From contig CP134536.1 of NCBI GenBank assembly GCA_031826515.1, forward strand, positions 942,001 through 1,006,000: 64,000 bases of DNA, written 5' to 3'. Numbering within the stretch: the stretch's first letter is position 1; the number at the start of each line of letters is the position of its first letter. The position numbers and the translations under genes were made by a program. This stretch comes from Flavobacteriaceae bacterium HL-DH10. Its GTDB lineage: Bacteria > Bacteroidota > Bacteroidia > Flavobacteriales > Flavobacteriaceae. Shown here in pieces: positions 36,550-44,678 of the stretch. The notes beneath the pieces are model-generated. The model ran no database searches, was not told where the DNA came from, and saw only the letters and a program-made list of their open reading frames with translations.

Positions 36550-36975
36550 TTATTCTAATTCTATCAATACTTCGCCTTGAAGAACTTGCTGTCCTACAGC
36601 TACATTTACAGCCGTAACAACTCCAGATTTTTCTGAAACAATATTGTTCTCCATTTTCATAGCCTCAAGAACTAATAATAAATCGTTCTCTTTAATGGTA
36701 TCGCCAACTTTTACATTTAGAGATAAAATAACACCTGGAATTGGTGCTGAAATTTTTGTTTTTGCTGAAGAGCTTGGGTTCACTTTAACAGGTTCAACTG
36801 GTGCTGCACTAGAAGGCTTACGAACTAATGTTGGTGTTTTTCGTGTTTTTATTTCTTCTTTCATTTTAACGGAATAACTTGTTCCGTTAACTTCCAACTC
36901 TATAGTGTTATCTTCTTGAGAAACAATTTTAACACCATAACTGTTCTCGTTTATTTTAAATGTGAAATTTTTCAT
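36550..36975 (-). CDS. Biotin carboxyl carrier subunit
   Basis: A 141-residue carrier protein with a C-terminal biotinyl domain (about 70-141). The biotin site EAMKMEN has Lys107 as the attachment residue. The N-terminal part (about 1-40) is a small beta-domain, and a Pro/Ala/Ser/Lys linker (about 45-70) joins the two, as in MmdC/AccB-like carriers. It lies between the OadG-like and beta subunit genes, so it carries CO2 from the carboxyltransferase to the pump. Confidence 0.93.
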   Translation of the reverse strand: MKNFTFKINENSYGVKIVSQEDNTIELEVNGTSYSVKMKEEIKTRKTPTLVRKPSSAAPVEPVKVNPSSSAKTKISAPIPGVILSLNVKVGDTIKENDLLLVLEAMKMENNIVSEKSGVVTAVNVAVGQQVLQGEVLIELE

Positions 36976-37005
36976 AATACTGTATTTCTTATAAGATTCA
37001 AAACT

Positions 37006-37368
37006 CTAAAATCTATTTGTATATGCTCCATATATTTTAGAACTCCAAGGAGAATATAATTTACGAGCTTGTTTGATAGTTAAAATGGCATTTTCATGAT
37101 CATGTCGTTCATTTAAATACATATGAATAGCTACCGATATTGCTGCTGCTATTTCTCCTGTAAATTCTTGATTTACTTTTGGAGAAATCTCTTTAACTTT
37201 TTTATCTGGTCCTTTAGAAATTATTTTATAGACATAAAGCATCGTTGGCAATCCATATTTAAAAACCAAAGTTAAAAGCAATAATCCGCTAAAAACAATG
37301 GTTAAACCTGTAGCCAGAATAACATATCCTTCGCTTAATGTATCGATATATAATAGTAAGTTTTTCAT
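37006..37368 (-). CDS. OadG-like small membrane subunit
   Basis: A 120-residue protein with one membrane helix (about 14-38: YVILATGLTIVFSGLLLLTL) and a short charged linker, followed by EFTGEIAAAISVAIHMYLNE (about 69-88), a motif known from OadG/MmdD subunits. It helps assemble the Na+-pumping decarboxylase. It is directly coupled to the carboxyltransferase gene (shared base 37368) and followed by the carrier after 30 bp. The extended C-terminus ending YGAYTNRF is usual in Bacteroidota versions. Confidence 0.85.
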   Translation of the reverse strand: MKNLLLYIDTLSEGYVILATGLTIVFSGLLLLTLVFKYGLPTMLYVYKIISKGPDKKVKEISPKVNQEFTGEIAAAISVAIHMYLNERHDHENAILTIKQARKLYSPWSSKIYGAYTNRF

Positions 37369-38927
37369 TACAATGGAATATTTGAATGTTTCTTAGGAGG
37401 ATTTACCTCTTTCTTATTAGCTAATAATTCTAAAGCTCTAATGATTCTAAACCTTGTATTTCTTGGTTCAATAACGTCATCAATAAAACCATACTTAGCC
37501 GCTACATAAGGATTAGCAAACTTGGTGTTATATTCAGTTTCTTTTTCTTCAATGAAATGTTGTTTTTCTTCGGCATCTTCAATTTTACGAATATTAGATC
37601 CTTCTAAAACTTCAACAGCGCCTTTAGCTCCCATTACAGCAATTTCTGCTGTTGGCCATGCATAATTTAAGTCACCTCTTAATTGCTTACAACTCATAAC
37701 ATCATGAGCACCACCGTATGATTTACGAAGCGTGATTGTTACTTTAGGCACCGTGGCTTCTCCATAAGCAAATAACAGTTTTGCTCCATGTAGAATAATA
37801 CCCGCATACTCTTGTCCTGTTCCTGGTAAAAACCCAGGTACATCTACTAACGTAACAATAGGAATATTAAATCCGTCGCAAAAACGAACAAATCTGGCTG
37901 CTTTTCTAGACGATTCACAATCTAAAACACCTGCGTAATATTTAGGTTGATTGGCAACGATACCAACCGATCGTCCATTAAAACGAGCAAAACCAACAAC
38001 GATATTACGAGCGTAATTTCTATGAACTTCTAAAAACTCGCCATTATCCGTTATTGTTGAAATAACATCTAAAATATCATAAGGCTGATTGGCATTTTCT
38101 GGAACAATAGTGTTTAAAACATCATCTAATCTATCAATAGGATCAGATGTTGTTATAGTTGGTGGATCTTCAAGATTATTTGAAGGTAAGTAGCTTAATA
38201 GTTTTCTAATAAGTATTAAGTTTTCTTCATCATCTTCTGCTAAAAAGTGAGACACTCCAGATTTTGTAGAATGCACTGTTGCCCCTCCCAATTGTTCGGT
38301 AGTTACAACTTCTCCTGTTACCGCCTGTACAACTTTTGGCCCCGTTACAAACATGTAACTCGTTTTATCGGTCATAATGGTAAAATCGGTTAAAGCAGGC
38401 GAATAAACCGCTCCCCCGGCACAAGGTCCTAAAATGGAAGATATTTGAGGAATAACACCAGATGCCATAATATTTCTTTGAAAAATCTCTGCATATCCAG
38501 CAAGTGATCTTACACCCTCTTGTATACGTGCTCCCCCACTATCATTAAGTCCGATTACTGGTACACCAATTTTCATTGCCATATCCATAACTTTACAAAT
38601 TTTCAACGCATAGGTTTCTGAAAGCGAACCACCAAATACCGTAAAATCTTGCGCAAAAATGTACACAATTCTACCATCAATAGTTCCATGCCCTGTTACA
38701 ACACCATCTGAAAGATAAATTTGTTTATCTAAACCAAATGATTTTGTTCTATGGGTAACAAACATATCAAACTCTTCAAAACTGTCATCATCTAAAAGAA
38801 TATCAATTCTTTCACGAGCTGTTAATTTCCCTTTAGCATGCTGAGAGTCTATACGTTTTTCACCGCCTCCCATCTTTGCTTTAGCTCTTTTCTCAATGAG
38901 TTCGTTTATTTTATCTTGATTTGTCAT
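37368..38927 (-). CDS. Carboxyltransferase subunit of methylmalonyl-CoA decarboxylase
   Basis: A 519-residue biotin-dependent carboxyltransferase of the propionyl-CoA carboxylase beta/MmdA family. It begins with [18 protein letters not shown] (about 33-50). The first oxyanion region is [19 protein letters not shown] (about 130-148), with [14 protein letters not shown] near residue 169. The second region is [17 protein letters not shown] (about 363-379). Neighbours are OadG, BCCP and OadB subunits and no biotin carboxylase, so the reaction is Na+-pump-linked decarboxylation of (S)-methylmalonyl-CoA to propionyl-CoA rather than ATP-driven carboxylation. It starts 40 bases after the epimerase. 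Confidence 0.93.
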   Translation of the reverse strand: MTNQDKINELIEKRAKAKMGGGEKRIDSQHAKGKLTARERIDILLDDDSFEEFDMFVTHRTKSFGLDKQIYLSDGVVTGHGTIDGRIVYIFAQDFTVFGGSLSETYALKICKVMDMAMKIGVPVIGLNDSGGARIQEGVRSLAGYAEIFQRNIMASGVIPQISSILGPCAGGAVYSPALTDFTIMTDKTSYMFVTGPKVVQAVTGEVVTTEQLGGATVHSTKSGVSHFLAEDDEENLILIRKLLSYLPSNNLEDPPTITTSDPIDRLDDVLNTIVPENANQPYDILDVISTITDNGEFLEVHRNYARNIVVGFARFNGRSVGIVANQPKYYAGVLDCESSRKAARFVRFCDGFNIPIVTLVDVPGFLPGTGQEYAGIILHGAKLLFAYGEATVPKVTITLRKSYGGAHDVMSCKQLRGDLNYAWPTAEIAVMGAKGAVEVLEGSNIRKIEDAEEKQHFIEEKETEYNTKFANPYVAAKYGFIDDVIEPRNTRFRIIRALELLANKKEVNPPKKHSNIPL

Positions 38928-38967
38928 AAGTATATGTTTTTGCTTATCTACTCTTGTTAGCTCAATA

Positions 38968-39375
38968 TTATTCTTGTTTTGAACAAAGTTCTGTTAGCAC
39001 GCCCAATGTTGACTTTGGATGCAGGAAACCAATATTTAATCCTTCAGCACCTTTTCTAGATTTTTTATCAATAAGTGTTACCCCGCGCTCATCTGCCAAC
39101 TTTAAAGCTGCATTGGCACTATCTACTGCAAATGCTATATGATGAATTCCTTGACCTCTTTTAGCAATGAATTTACCAATAGGTCCATCGGGTGAAGTAC
39201 TTTCTAATAATTCAATTTTTGTATTACCAACTAAGAAAAAGGCAGTTTTCACTTTTTGATCTGCAACCTCTTCTACAGAATAACATTTCATTCCTAAAAT
39301 GTCTTCATAATACTTGATGGATTCTTCTAAACTATCGACAGCAATTCCTAGGTGTTCTATATGTGAAATATTCAT
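38968..39375 (-). CDS. mce: Methylmalonyl-CoA epimerase
   Basis: Interconverts (R)- and (S)-methylmalonyl-CoA. The 135-residue vicinal-oxygen-chelate protein contains the expected metal-ligand positions: His near residue 5-8 ([11 protein letters not shown]), [16 protein letters not shown] (about 86-94) and TELC near the C-terminus. It is the first gene of the eight-gene propionate operon (epimerase, carboxyltransferase, OadG, carrier, OadB, CoA-transferase, two mutase subunits). Its upstream region holds a promoter-like box and a 16-bp palindrome. Confidence 0.94.
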   Translation of the reverse strand: MNISHIEHLGIAVDSLEESIKYYEDILGMKCYSVEEVADQKVKTAFFLVGNTKIELLESTSPDGPIGKFIAKRGQGIHHIAFAVDSANAALKLADERGVTLIDKKSRKGAEGLNIGFLHPKSTLGVLTELCSKQE

Positions 39376-39419
39376 AACTAATTTGTTATTAGATGGTATT
39401 AAGTGTTTTAATAATATCC

Positions 39420-39464
39420 CAAAATTAGAACAGGAGTGTTTTTTAATTCATGACAGATGTCATG
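39420..39464 (-). promoter_or_regulatory. Propionate operon promoter with a CRP-size palindrome
   Basis: On the minus strand a full -7 box TAATTTTG lies at 39427-39420, 44 bp before the mce ATG. Upstream is the 16-bp palindrome CATGACA-GA-TGTCATG (39449-39464). If transcription starts about 5-6 bases after the -7 box, the palindrome is centred near -41.5, the classical position for CRP/FNR-type class II activation. No -33 TTTG is seen, consistent with an activator-dependent promoter. Confidence 0.5.
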
Positions 39465-39520
39465 TAATTCAATTATTTTCAATTAAATACTAACTACAAC
39501 GTAATAGTGATATTAAATTT

Positions 39521-39554
39521 TTGACTACATGATGCGCAAATAAGATTATATTTG
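39521..39554 (+). promoter_or_regulatory. Promoter of the membrane glycosyltransferase; transcript may be leaderless
   Basis: TTG (39521-39523) and a full -7 box TATATTTG (39547-39554) are separated by 23 bases. The -7 box ends only four bases before the ATG at 39559, so transcription should begin at or next to the start codon. Confidence 0.5.
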
Positions 39555-39558
39555 AAAT

Positions 39559-40965
39559 ATGCTTTTAAATGCTACTTTTTTTAAACTAAACAGGACGCCC
39601 TTACTTATAGTTTTGGCAAGTTTTCTGTTCTATATATCTTTTGCTTATGACTTATTACGTACCGATTATCTGAAATTAATGATGCTTTTTGGAGCCTTAT
39701 TTTTTTTATTTTATAAGCTGATTCACTTTTTTAAAAGCAACATCACCTTTTTAACCTATCTTGCTTTTGGTTTTAGAGCTGTTTTTATTTTAGCAATCCC
39801 CAATTTATCACAAGATTTTTATCGTTTTATTTGGGATGGAAGGATGATTTTAGAGGGTTTTAACCCTTATCTTTATAATGTAGAATCGTTTATTTCTAAA
39901 CAGATTTTTCCCGTTGCACAAGCCCAAGATCTATACGCAGGAATGGGCGCTTTAAATGCGAGTCATTTTACAAACTATCCGCCCATAAACCAATTATGTT
40001 TTGTTATTGCTGGTTTGTTTTCTGGTAAGAGTATTTTAGGTTCTGTAATCGTTATTAGATTACTGATTATTTTGGCTGATTTTGGTACACTCTACTTTGG
40101 GAAAAAACTTTTAAAAAAACTCAACCTTCCTGTTTATAATATATTCTGGTATATTTTAAATCCATTTATAATTATTGAACTCACAGGTAATCTTCATTTT
40201 GAAGGGGTTATGATTTTCTTTTTAGTTTGGAGTATTTATCTTCTACACATTGAGAAATGGTCATGGGCTGCTGTAGTTTTAGCGTTGTCTATTTCAACAA
40301 AATTGATTCCTTTACTATTTTTGCCTTTGTTTTATCAGTGGTTTATGAAACGTAATGATAGAAAATGGATTCCTGCCTTCGCAGGAATGACAAAACTTAT
40401 TAGCTTTTATGGTATTATTGCCATTATAACCCTACTATTATTTCTGCCTTTTTATTCTTCAGAATTTATAGATAACTATACACAAACTATTACACTATGG
40501 TTTCAAAAATTTGAATTTAATGCTAGCCTATATTATATTGCTAGAGAAATAGGATATATCTTTAGAGGCTATAACGAAATTGCTGTTATTGGTAAAATAC
40601 TAGCACTTTTGGTCGTTCTATTTACACTTAGTATTAGCTTCTTCAGAAAAAACAAAACAACTGTAGAACTAATTACTGCGATGTTGCTGGTTTTAAGCTT
40701 TTATTACTTTACAGCCACAACATTACACCCATGGTATATTGCCACGCTTTTAATTTTATCGGTGTTTACAAAATATAAATTTCCGCTGGTCTGGAGCTTT
40801 ATAATTATACTGAGTTATCTGGCCTATATAAATGTTAATAAACAAGATAAATCTGAAAACCTATGGATTATCGCTTTTGAGTATGCAATCGTATATGGCG
40901 TATTTATTTGGGAAATGTTTTATAAAAAAAAGCTCCCGAAAAAGGAGCTTCATTTAAAAATATAA
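39559..40965 (+). CDS. GT87-like polytopic membrane glycosyltransferase
   Basis: A 468-residue membrane protein with about eleven hydrophobic helices. It carries the GT-C-type acidic loop after the second helices (SQDFYRFIWDGRMILEGFNPY, about 89-109) and a TNYPPINQL segment near residue 137, as in GT87/DUF2029 mannosyltransferases that use polyprenyl-phosphate donors. Residues about 271-280 (IPAFAGM) come from a palindromic repeat inserted in frame. The 3' end also encodes the terminator of the convergent small gene. Donor and acceptor are unknown. Confidence 0.78.
   Translation: MLLNATFFKLNRTPLLIVLASFLFYISFAYDLLRTDYLKLMMLFGALFFLFYKLIHFFKSNITFLTYLAFGFRAVFILAIPNLSQDFYRFIWDGRMILEGFNPYLYNVESFISKQIFPVAQAQDLYAGMGALNASHFTNYPPINQLCFVIAGLFSGKSILGSVIVIRLLIILADFGTLYFGKKLLKKLNLPVYNIFWYILNPFIIIELTGNLHFEGVMIFFLVWSIYLLHIEKWSWAAVVLALSISTKLIPLLFLPLFYQWFMKRNDRKWIPAFAGMTKLISFYGIIAIITLLLFLPFYSSEFIDNYTQTITLWFQKFEFNASLYYIAREIGYIFRGYNEIAVIGKILALLVVLFTLSISFFRKNKTTVELITAMLLVLSFYYFTATTLHPWYIATLLILSVFTKYKFPLVWSFIIILSYLAYINVNKQDKSENLWIIAFEYAIVYGVFIWEMFYKKKLPKKELHLKI
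40368..40391. repeat. Palindromic REP-like element inside a coding sequence
   Basis: ATTCCTGC (40369-40376) and GCAGGAAT (40381-40388) form a perfect eight-base hairpin with loop CTTC; the element continues to GAC at 40391. It matches the arm of the intergenic element at 29658-29780. Read in the glycosyltransferase frame it gives W-I-P-A-F-A-G-M-T, lying between two hydrophobic helices. Confidence 0.85.
40922..40950 (-). terminator. Terminator for the minus-strand small gene, nested in the convergent CDS
   Basis: On the minus strand AAGCTCC (40950-40944) pairs with GGAGCTT (40936-40930) and is followed by eight or more T. The element lies inside the last codons of the + strand glycosyltransferase gene, encoding a Lys/Leu-rich tail. 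Confidence 0.75.
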
Positions 40966-40975
40966 TGAAATAAAA

Positions 40976-41344
40976 TTACTGTTTTTCTAATTTAATAATC
41001 GTATTTATTTCATCTTCAGACTCATTACCGTCTTCATCAATAGATTTTTCGACTGTAGTGGTATACGTAATTTTAAATTTTGTTTTAATTAAAACTTCAT
41101 CATCTAAATTAAATTTCTCTAAAACAGATGCTTTAACATCTTGAAAGGTGAATGTTTTTTCTTCTCCTTCCCCATCAAGGTAAATAAAATTATATCCGTA
41201 ATCTTCATGACCGTCGTAAGTTCCTTTTAAAACTAAATCGTCATGAACATTAATATCTGTTATATCTAGAAATGTATTAAAGCTAGATAGCGAAAAAAAC
41301 AACAAAGCGACAACACTTACAATAATTAAAAATTTTGTTTTCAT
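40976..41344 (-). CDS. Small exported protein of unknown function
   Basis: A 122-residue protein with a signal peptide or N-terminal anchor (about 4-22: FLIIVSVVALLFFSLSSF). The core (about 44-100) reads YDGHEDYGYNFIYLD, then FQDVKASVLEKFNL and KFKITYTT. I do not recognise a named family. It is similar in order to the 73-residue protein at 41566 (VHPRVLKQYDL, EFRITFVED), so the two look like paralogues, one exported and one cytosolic. It is separated from that gene by 221 bp with no gene. Confidence 0.6.
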   Translation of the reverse strand: MKTKFLIIVSVVALLFFSLSSFNTFLDITDINVHDDLVLKGTYDGHEDYGYNFIYLDGEGEEKTFTFQDVKASVLEKFNLDDEVLIKTKFKITYTTTVEKSIDEDGNESEDEINTIIKLEKQ

Positions 41345-41565
41345 TTTGATAAAATCTAAAAATTAATTTGAAAAATATATCGGATATATGCCTACCACAA
41401 GTCCGAATTACTTACAGCAACTTTACTCATAAAATCACTAGTAGCTAACTTCTCTTTATATTTTCGCTTTAATTTAGATTTAAATTACACAAAACTCTAC
41501 CTTTCGTAATATCAATGCTTAAACATCTTAATACCATGTAAAATAACGTTTCAATAAAACAAATT

Positions 41566-41787
41566 TTAAATTGGTTTTAAGCTTTCTACTCTATAAATAA
41601 CATCATCTCCGTCTTCATCTTCCACAAATGTTATTCTAAATTCTTGTTCAACTAAGTTTTTGTCATGTTTTAAATCATACTGTTTTAAAACACGTGGATG
41701 TACTTCTTCAAAGGCTAATTCCTCACCATTTTCAAACCAAAAGTTGTAATAACCGTTTTTGTATTCCTTAAAAACAGCTGTTCTCAT
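41566..41787 (-). CDS. Small cytosolic protein of unknown function
   Basis: A 73-residue protein without signal peptide. YNFWFENGEELAFEEVHPRV and KNLVEQEFRITFVEDEDGDD resemble the core of the exported protein at 40976. It starts 15 bases after the stop of the acidic 107-residue gene, so they are probably co-transcribed. The close spacing, normal codon use and paralogy support a real gene. Confidence 0.6.
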   Translation of the reverse strand: MRTAVFKEYKNGYYNFWFENGEELAFEEVHPRVLKQYDLKHDKNLVEQEFRITFVEDEDGDDVIYRVESLKPI

Positions 41788-41801
41788 AATACTAATTTTT
41801 A

Positions 41802-42125
41802 TTAATCGTTATCGTCTATATCTTCATCAACTATATCTGGATCTTGAACTGCTTCTGGATCATTATTATCAAAATCTTCATAATCATCTTCATCATAATT
41901 TTCCATAGTTCGTTCCAATTTCGTACTTACTTTTACTAAATACTTAGTATCGTCCGTTGTTACCTCGACAGCTTCTATGATTTCATTATGTTGATTTTTG
42001 AACGATATAATATGATCATCATCATAACCATCAGGATATTTTTCAACTAAAAGCGCCAGAATTTCTGGAGTCAATTTTTTAAAATCTACGATAACTCGTT
42101 TTAAATTATCATTTCTATTTTTCAT
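41802..42125 (-). CDS. Small acidic protein of unknown function
   Basis: A 107-residue protein. The first half folds as a small mixed domain (DFKKLTPEILALLVEKYPDGYD, KVSTKLERT). The second half (about 72-107) is very rich in Asp/Glu/Asn and probably disordered. There is no signal peptide or membrane helix. It sits 50 bases below the GNAT-nitrilase gene and may share its transcript. The family is unknown to me. Confidence 0.6.
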   Translation of the reverse strand: MKNRNDNLKRVIVDFKKLTPEILALLVEKYPDGYDDDHIISFKNQHNEIIEAVEVTTDDTKYLVKVSTKLERTMENYDEDDYEDFDNNDPEAVQDPDIVDEDIDDND

Positions 42126-42174
42126 TTTTCTGGGGTAAAGGGTTAGTTACAAGTTTAAATATACTTATTTAAGA

Positions 42175-43701
42175 TTATTTTACACGAATAACATCATAAA
42201 AATCTTTTCTTCTATCTTTTAAATTTTTAACAGCTCCAAACGAGTGAAGTTCTCTTAACAAACTTAAATCTACATCGGCAACTAATATCATTTCGGTATT
42301 TGTTGTGGCTTCTGCTTTAATACCATTACTAGGAAATGAGAAATCACAAGGCGTAAATACTGCCGATTGTGCATATTGAATATCCATATTATTTACATTA
42401 GGTAAATTACCAACGCTTCCAGATATGGCTACATAACATTCATTTTCTATGGCTCTTGCTTGTGCACATAAACGCACACGTGAATAGCCATTTTGAGTAT
42501 CGGTTAAAAAAGGAATAAATAATATATCCATACCTTCATCAGCTAATAAACGAGCTAATTCGGGAAATTCTGAATCATAACAAATAAGTATCCCTATTTT
42601 ACCACAATCCGTTTCAAAAGTTTTAAGTTTATTTCCGCGTTGCATACCCCAAACTTTGGCTTCATCTGGAGTAACGTGTATTTTCTCATACCGCTCAAAA
42701 CTACCATCTCTTCTACATAAATAGCCTACATTATACAATTTATCGTCAACGACCTCTGGCATACTACCTGAAATAATATTAATATTATATGATATAGATA
42801 ACTGCTTAAGTTTATTAATTATAGTTTCTGTAAATTTTGCTAATTCTCTAATAGCATCTGGCTCGTGTAAATGATTAAATTCAGCCATTAAAGGCGCATT
42901 AAAAAACTCTGGAAATACAGCGAAATCTGATCTGTATGCAGCGACACTGTCAATAAAGTATTCTACTTGCTGCATTAAATCGTCTAAACCTTTATAAGGT
43001 CGCATTTGCCATTGTATCAAACCAAGTCTTACTATAGTTTTTACCGTACTTGCTTTTTTTCTAGGTTTAGTATAATAAATATTATCCCATTCCATTAAAA
43101 CAGCATATTCATTAGATGCCGTATCACCTTCTAAATAATTCTTTAAAACACGTACAGGATGAAAATCGTTAGAAATTTGAAAATTTAAAACGGGGTCATG
43201 AATTTCTTTACGCTTTACCTTTTCAATATATTCCTTTGGTGTTAATTCTTTATGCTTATGATAATTAGGCATTCTACCTCCAAAAACAATACCTTTCAAA
43301 TTTAGGTTTTCACAGACTTCTTTTCTATAATCATATAGCCGTCTTCCTAATCGTAAACCTCGGTATTGTGGTTTTATAAAGACATCGATACCATATAATA
43401 CATCGCCATCTGCATGATGATTTTTAAAGGACTCTCCGCCTATAATATCTTCATAAGTATGTTCATCATCAATACTATCATAATCTACAATAAGCGACAA
43501 TGCGCATCCTGCTATATCTCCATCTATTTTAATAATAACCTGTCCTTCTGGAAACATTGAGGTTAAATCTTCAATATGGTGCTTTTTCCAGTAGGAATTA
43601 AGCACACCTGCATAAGACTCTAATGTTGCTGTTTTTAAATCTTCAAAATCATCAACAGTTAGGTACTTAAGTTCTATATTTTCAATTTTTTTTGCGTCCA
43701 T
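42175..43701 (-). CDS. GNAT acetyltransferase fused to a carbon-nitrogen hydrolase
   Basis: A 508-residue two-domain enzyme. Residues about 1-210 form a GNAT domain with the acetyl-CoA loop QYRGLRLGRRLYDYR (about 112-126). Residues about 220-508 form a nitrilase-superfamily amidase with all three catalytic residues: Glu in FPEFFNAP (about 262-269), Lys in YEKIHVTPDE (about 337-346) and Cys in ILICYDSEFPE (about 372-382). This fusion is a known family. Being the last large gene of a polyamine operon, it may hydrolyse or acetylate an amine such as N-carbamoylputrescine; that link is inferred. It ends two bases from the next gene's stop. Confidence 0.87.
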   Translation of the reverse strand: MDAKKIENIELKYLTVDDFEDLKTATLESYAGVLNSYWKKHHIEDLTSMFPEGQVIIKIDGDIAGCALSLIVDYDSIDDEHTYEDIIGGESFKNHHADGDVLYGIDVFIKPQYRGLRLGRRLYDYRKEVCENLNLKGIVFGGRMPNYHKHKELTPKEYIEKVKRKEIHDPVLNFQISNDFHPVRVLKNYLEGDTASNEYAVLMEWDNIYYTKPRKKASTVKTIVRLGLIQWQMRPYKGLDDLMQQVEYFIDSVAAYRSDFAVFPEFFNAPLMAEFNHLHEPDAIRELAKFTETIINKLKQLSISYNINIISGSMPEVVDDKLYNVGYLCRRDGSFERYEKIHVTPDEAKVWGMQRGNKLKTFETDCGKIGILICYDSEFPELARLLADEGMDILFIPFLTDTQNGYSRVRLCAQARAIENECYVAISGSVGNLPNVNNMDIQYAQSAVFTPCDFSFPSNGIKAEATTNTEMILVADVDLSLLRELHSFGAVKNLKDRRKDFYDVIRVK

Positions 43702-43703
43702 GG

Positions 43704-44678
43704 TTATTGACCTAATAAATAGGCAAAAATTAATGGTGCAACAATTGTTGCGTCACTTTCTATTATAAATTTAGGTGTATTAATGTCTAATTTTCCCCAG
43801 GTAATTTTCTCATTTGGTACGGCGCCAGAATACGACCCATAACTTGTTGTAGAATCGCTAATTTGGCAAAAATAACTCCAGAAAGGTGTATCTGTACGTT
43901 CCATATCTTGATAAAGCATTGGCACAACACATATTGGAAAATCACCTGCAATACCGCCTCCTATTTGAAAGAAACCTATACCATTTTTAGAATTATCGGT
44001 ATACCAATCGGCTAGAAAGGTCATGTATTCTATACCAGATTTCATGGTACTTGCTTGTAATTCTCCTTTTAAAACATAGCTAGCAAAAATGTTACCCATT
44101 GTGCTATCTTCCCAACCTGGGCATACTATAGGCAGGTTTTTTTCTGCAGCAGCATACATCCAAGAATCTTTTAAATCAATTTCGTAATACTGCTCTAATA
44201 CACCAGACAATAACATTTTGTACATATACTCGTGTGGTAAATAGCGTTCGCCTTTGGCTTCTGCTTCTTTCCAAATTTCAACAATATGACTTTGTAAGCG
44301 TCTAAAAGCTTCGTGCTCTGGAATACAAGTATCTGTGACACGGTTTAAACCTTTTTCTAGCAAATCCCATTCTTCTTGTGGTGTTAAATCGCGATAATTT
44401 GGTACACGTTTGTAATGCGAATGTGCTACTAAATTCATGATATCCTCTTCAAGATTGGCACCAGTACAAGAAATAATTTGAACTTTATCTTGACGAATCA
44501 TTTCTGCAAAACTTTTACCTAATTCAGCCGTACTCATAGCACCTGCGAGCGATACTAACATTTTTGCACCACTATTTAATTGTGCTTCGTAACCTTTTGC
44601 AGCATCAACTAAGGCAGCTGCATTAAAGTGTAAGTAATGTTTTTCTATAAATTGAGAAATTGGCCCTTTAGTACTCAT
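43704..44678 (-). CDS. Deoxyhypusine synthase-family protein
   Basis: NAD-dependent aminobutyl-transfer enzyme family; bacterial members, which have no eIF5A partner, usually act as homospermidine synthase or make related polyamines. I place the start at the MSTKGPISQF methionine (44678), since the longer reading frame only extends into the agmatinase gene. The protein is 324 residues. Diagnostic pieces are SLAGAMSTAELGKSF (NAD site), SCTGANLEEDI, HYKRVPNYRDLTPQEEWDLL, and near the C-terminus SYSGAVPNEKITWGKL, whose Lys is the catalytic lysine position. It overlaps the end of speB by 11 bases. Confidence 0.9.
   Translation of the reverse strand: MSTKGPISQFIEKHYLHFNAAALVDAAKGYEAQLNSGAKMLVSLAGAMSTAELGKSFAEMIRQDKVQIISCTGANLEEDIMNLVAHSHYKRVPNYRDLTPQEEWDLLEKGLNRVTDTCIPEHEAFRRLQSHIVEIWKEAEAKGERYLPHEYMYKMLLSGVLEQYYEIDLKDSWMYAAAEKNLPIVCPGWEDSTMGNIFASYVLKGELQASTMKSGIEYMTFLADWYTDNSKNGIGFFQIGGGIAGDFPICVVPMLYQDMERTDTPFWSYFCQISDSTTSYGSYSGAVPNEKITWGKLDINTPKFIIESDATIVAPLIFAYLLGQ

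Noticed and set aside
37368-38927. Propionyl-CoA carboxylase beta subunit
   Set aside because: The fold is the same, but the adjacent OadG, OadB and carrier genes and the absence of a biotin carboxylase gene favour a Na+-pumping decarboxylase.
41345-41565. Possible gene or RNA in the gap between the small paralogues
   Set aside because: AT-rich with no open frame of note and no clear hairpin with a T-run.
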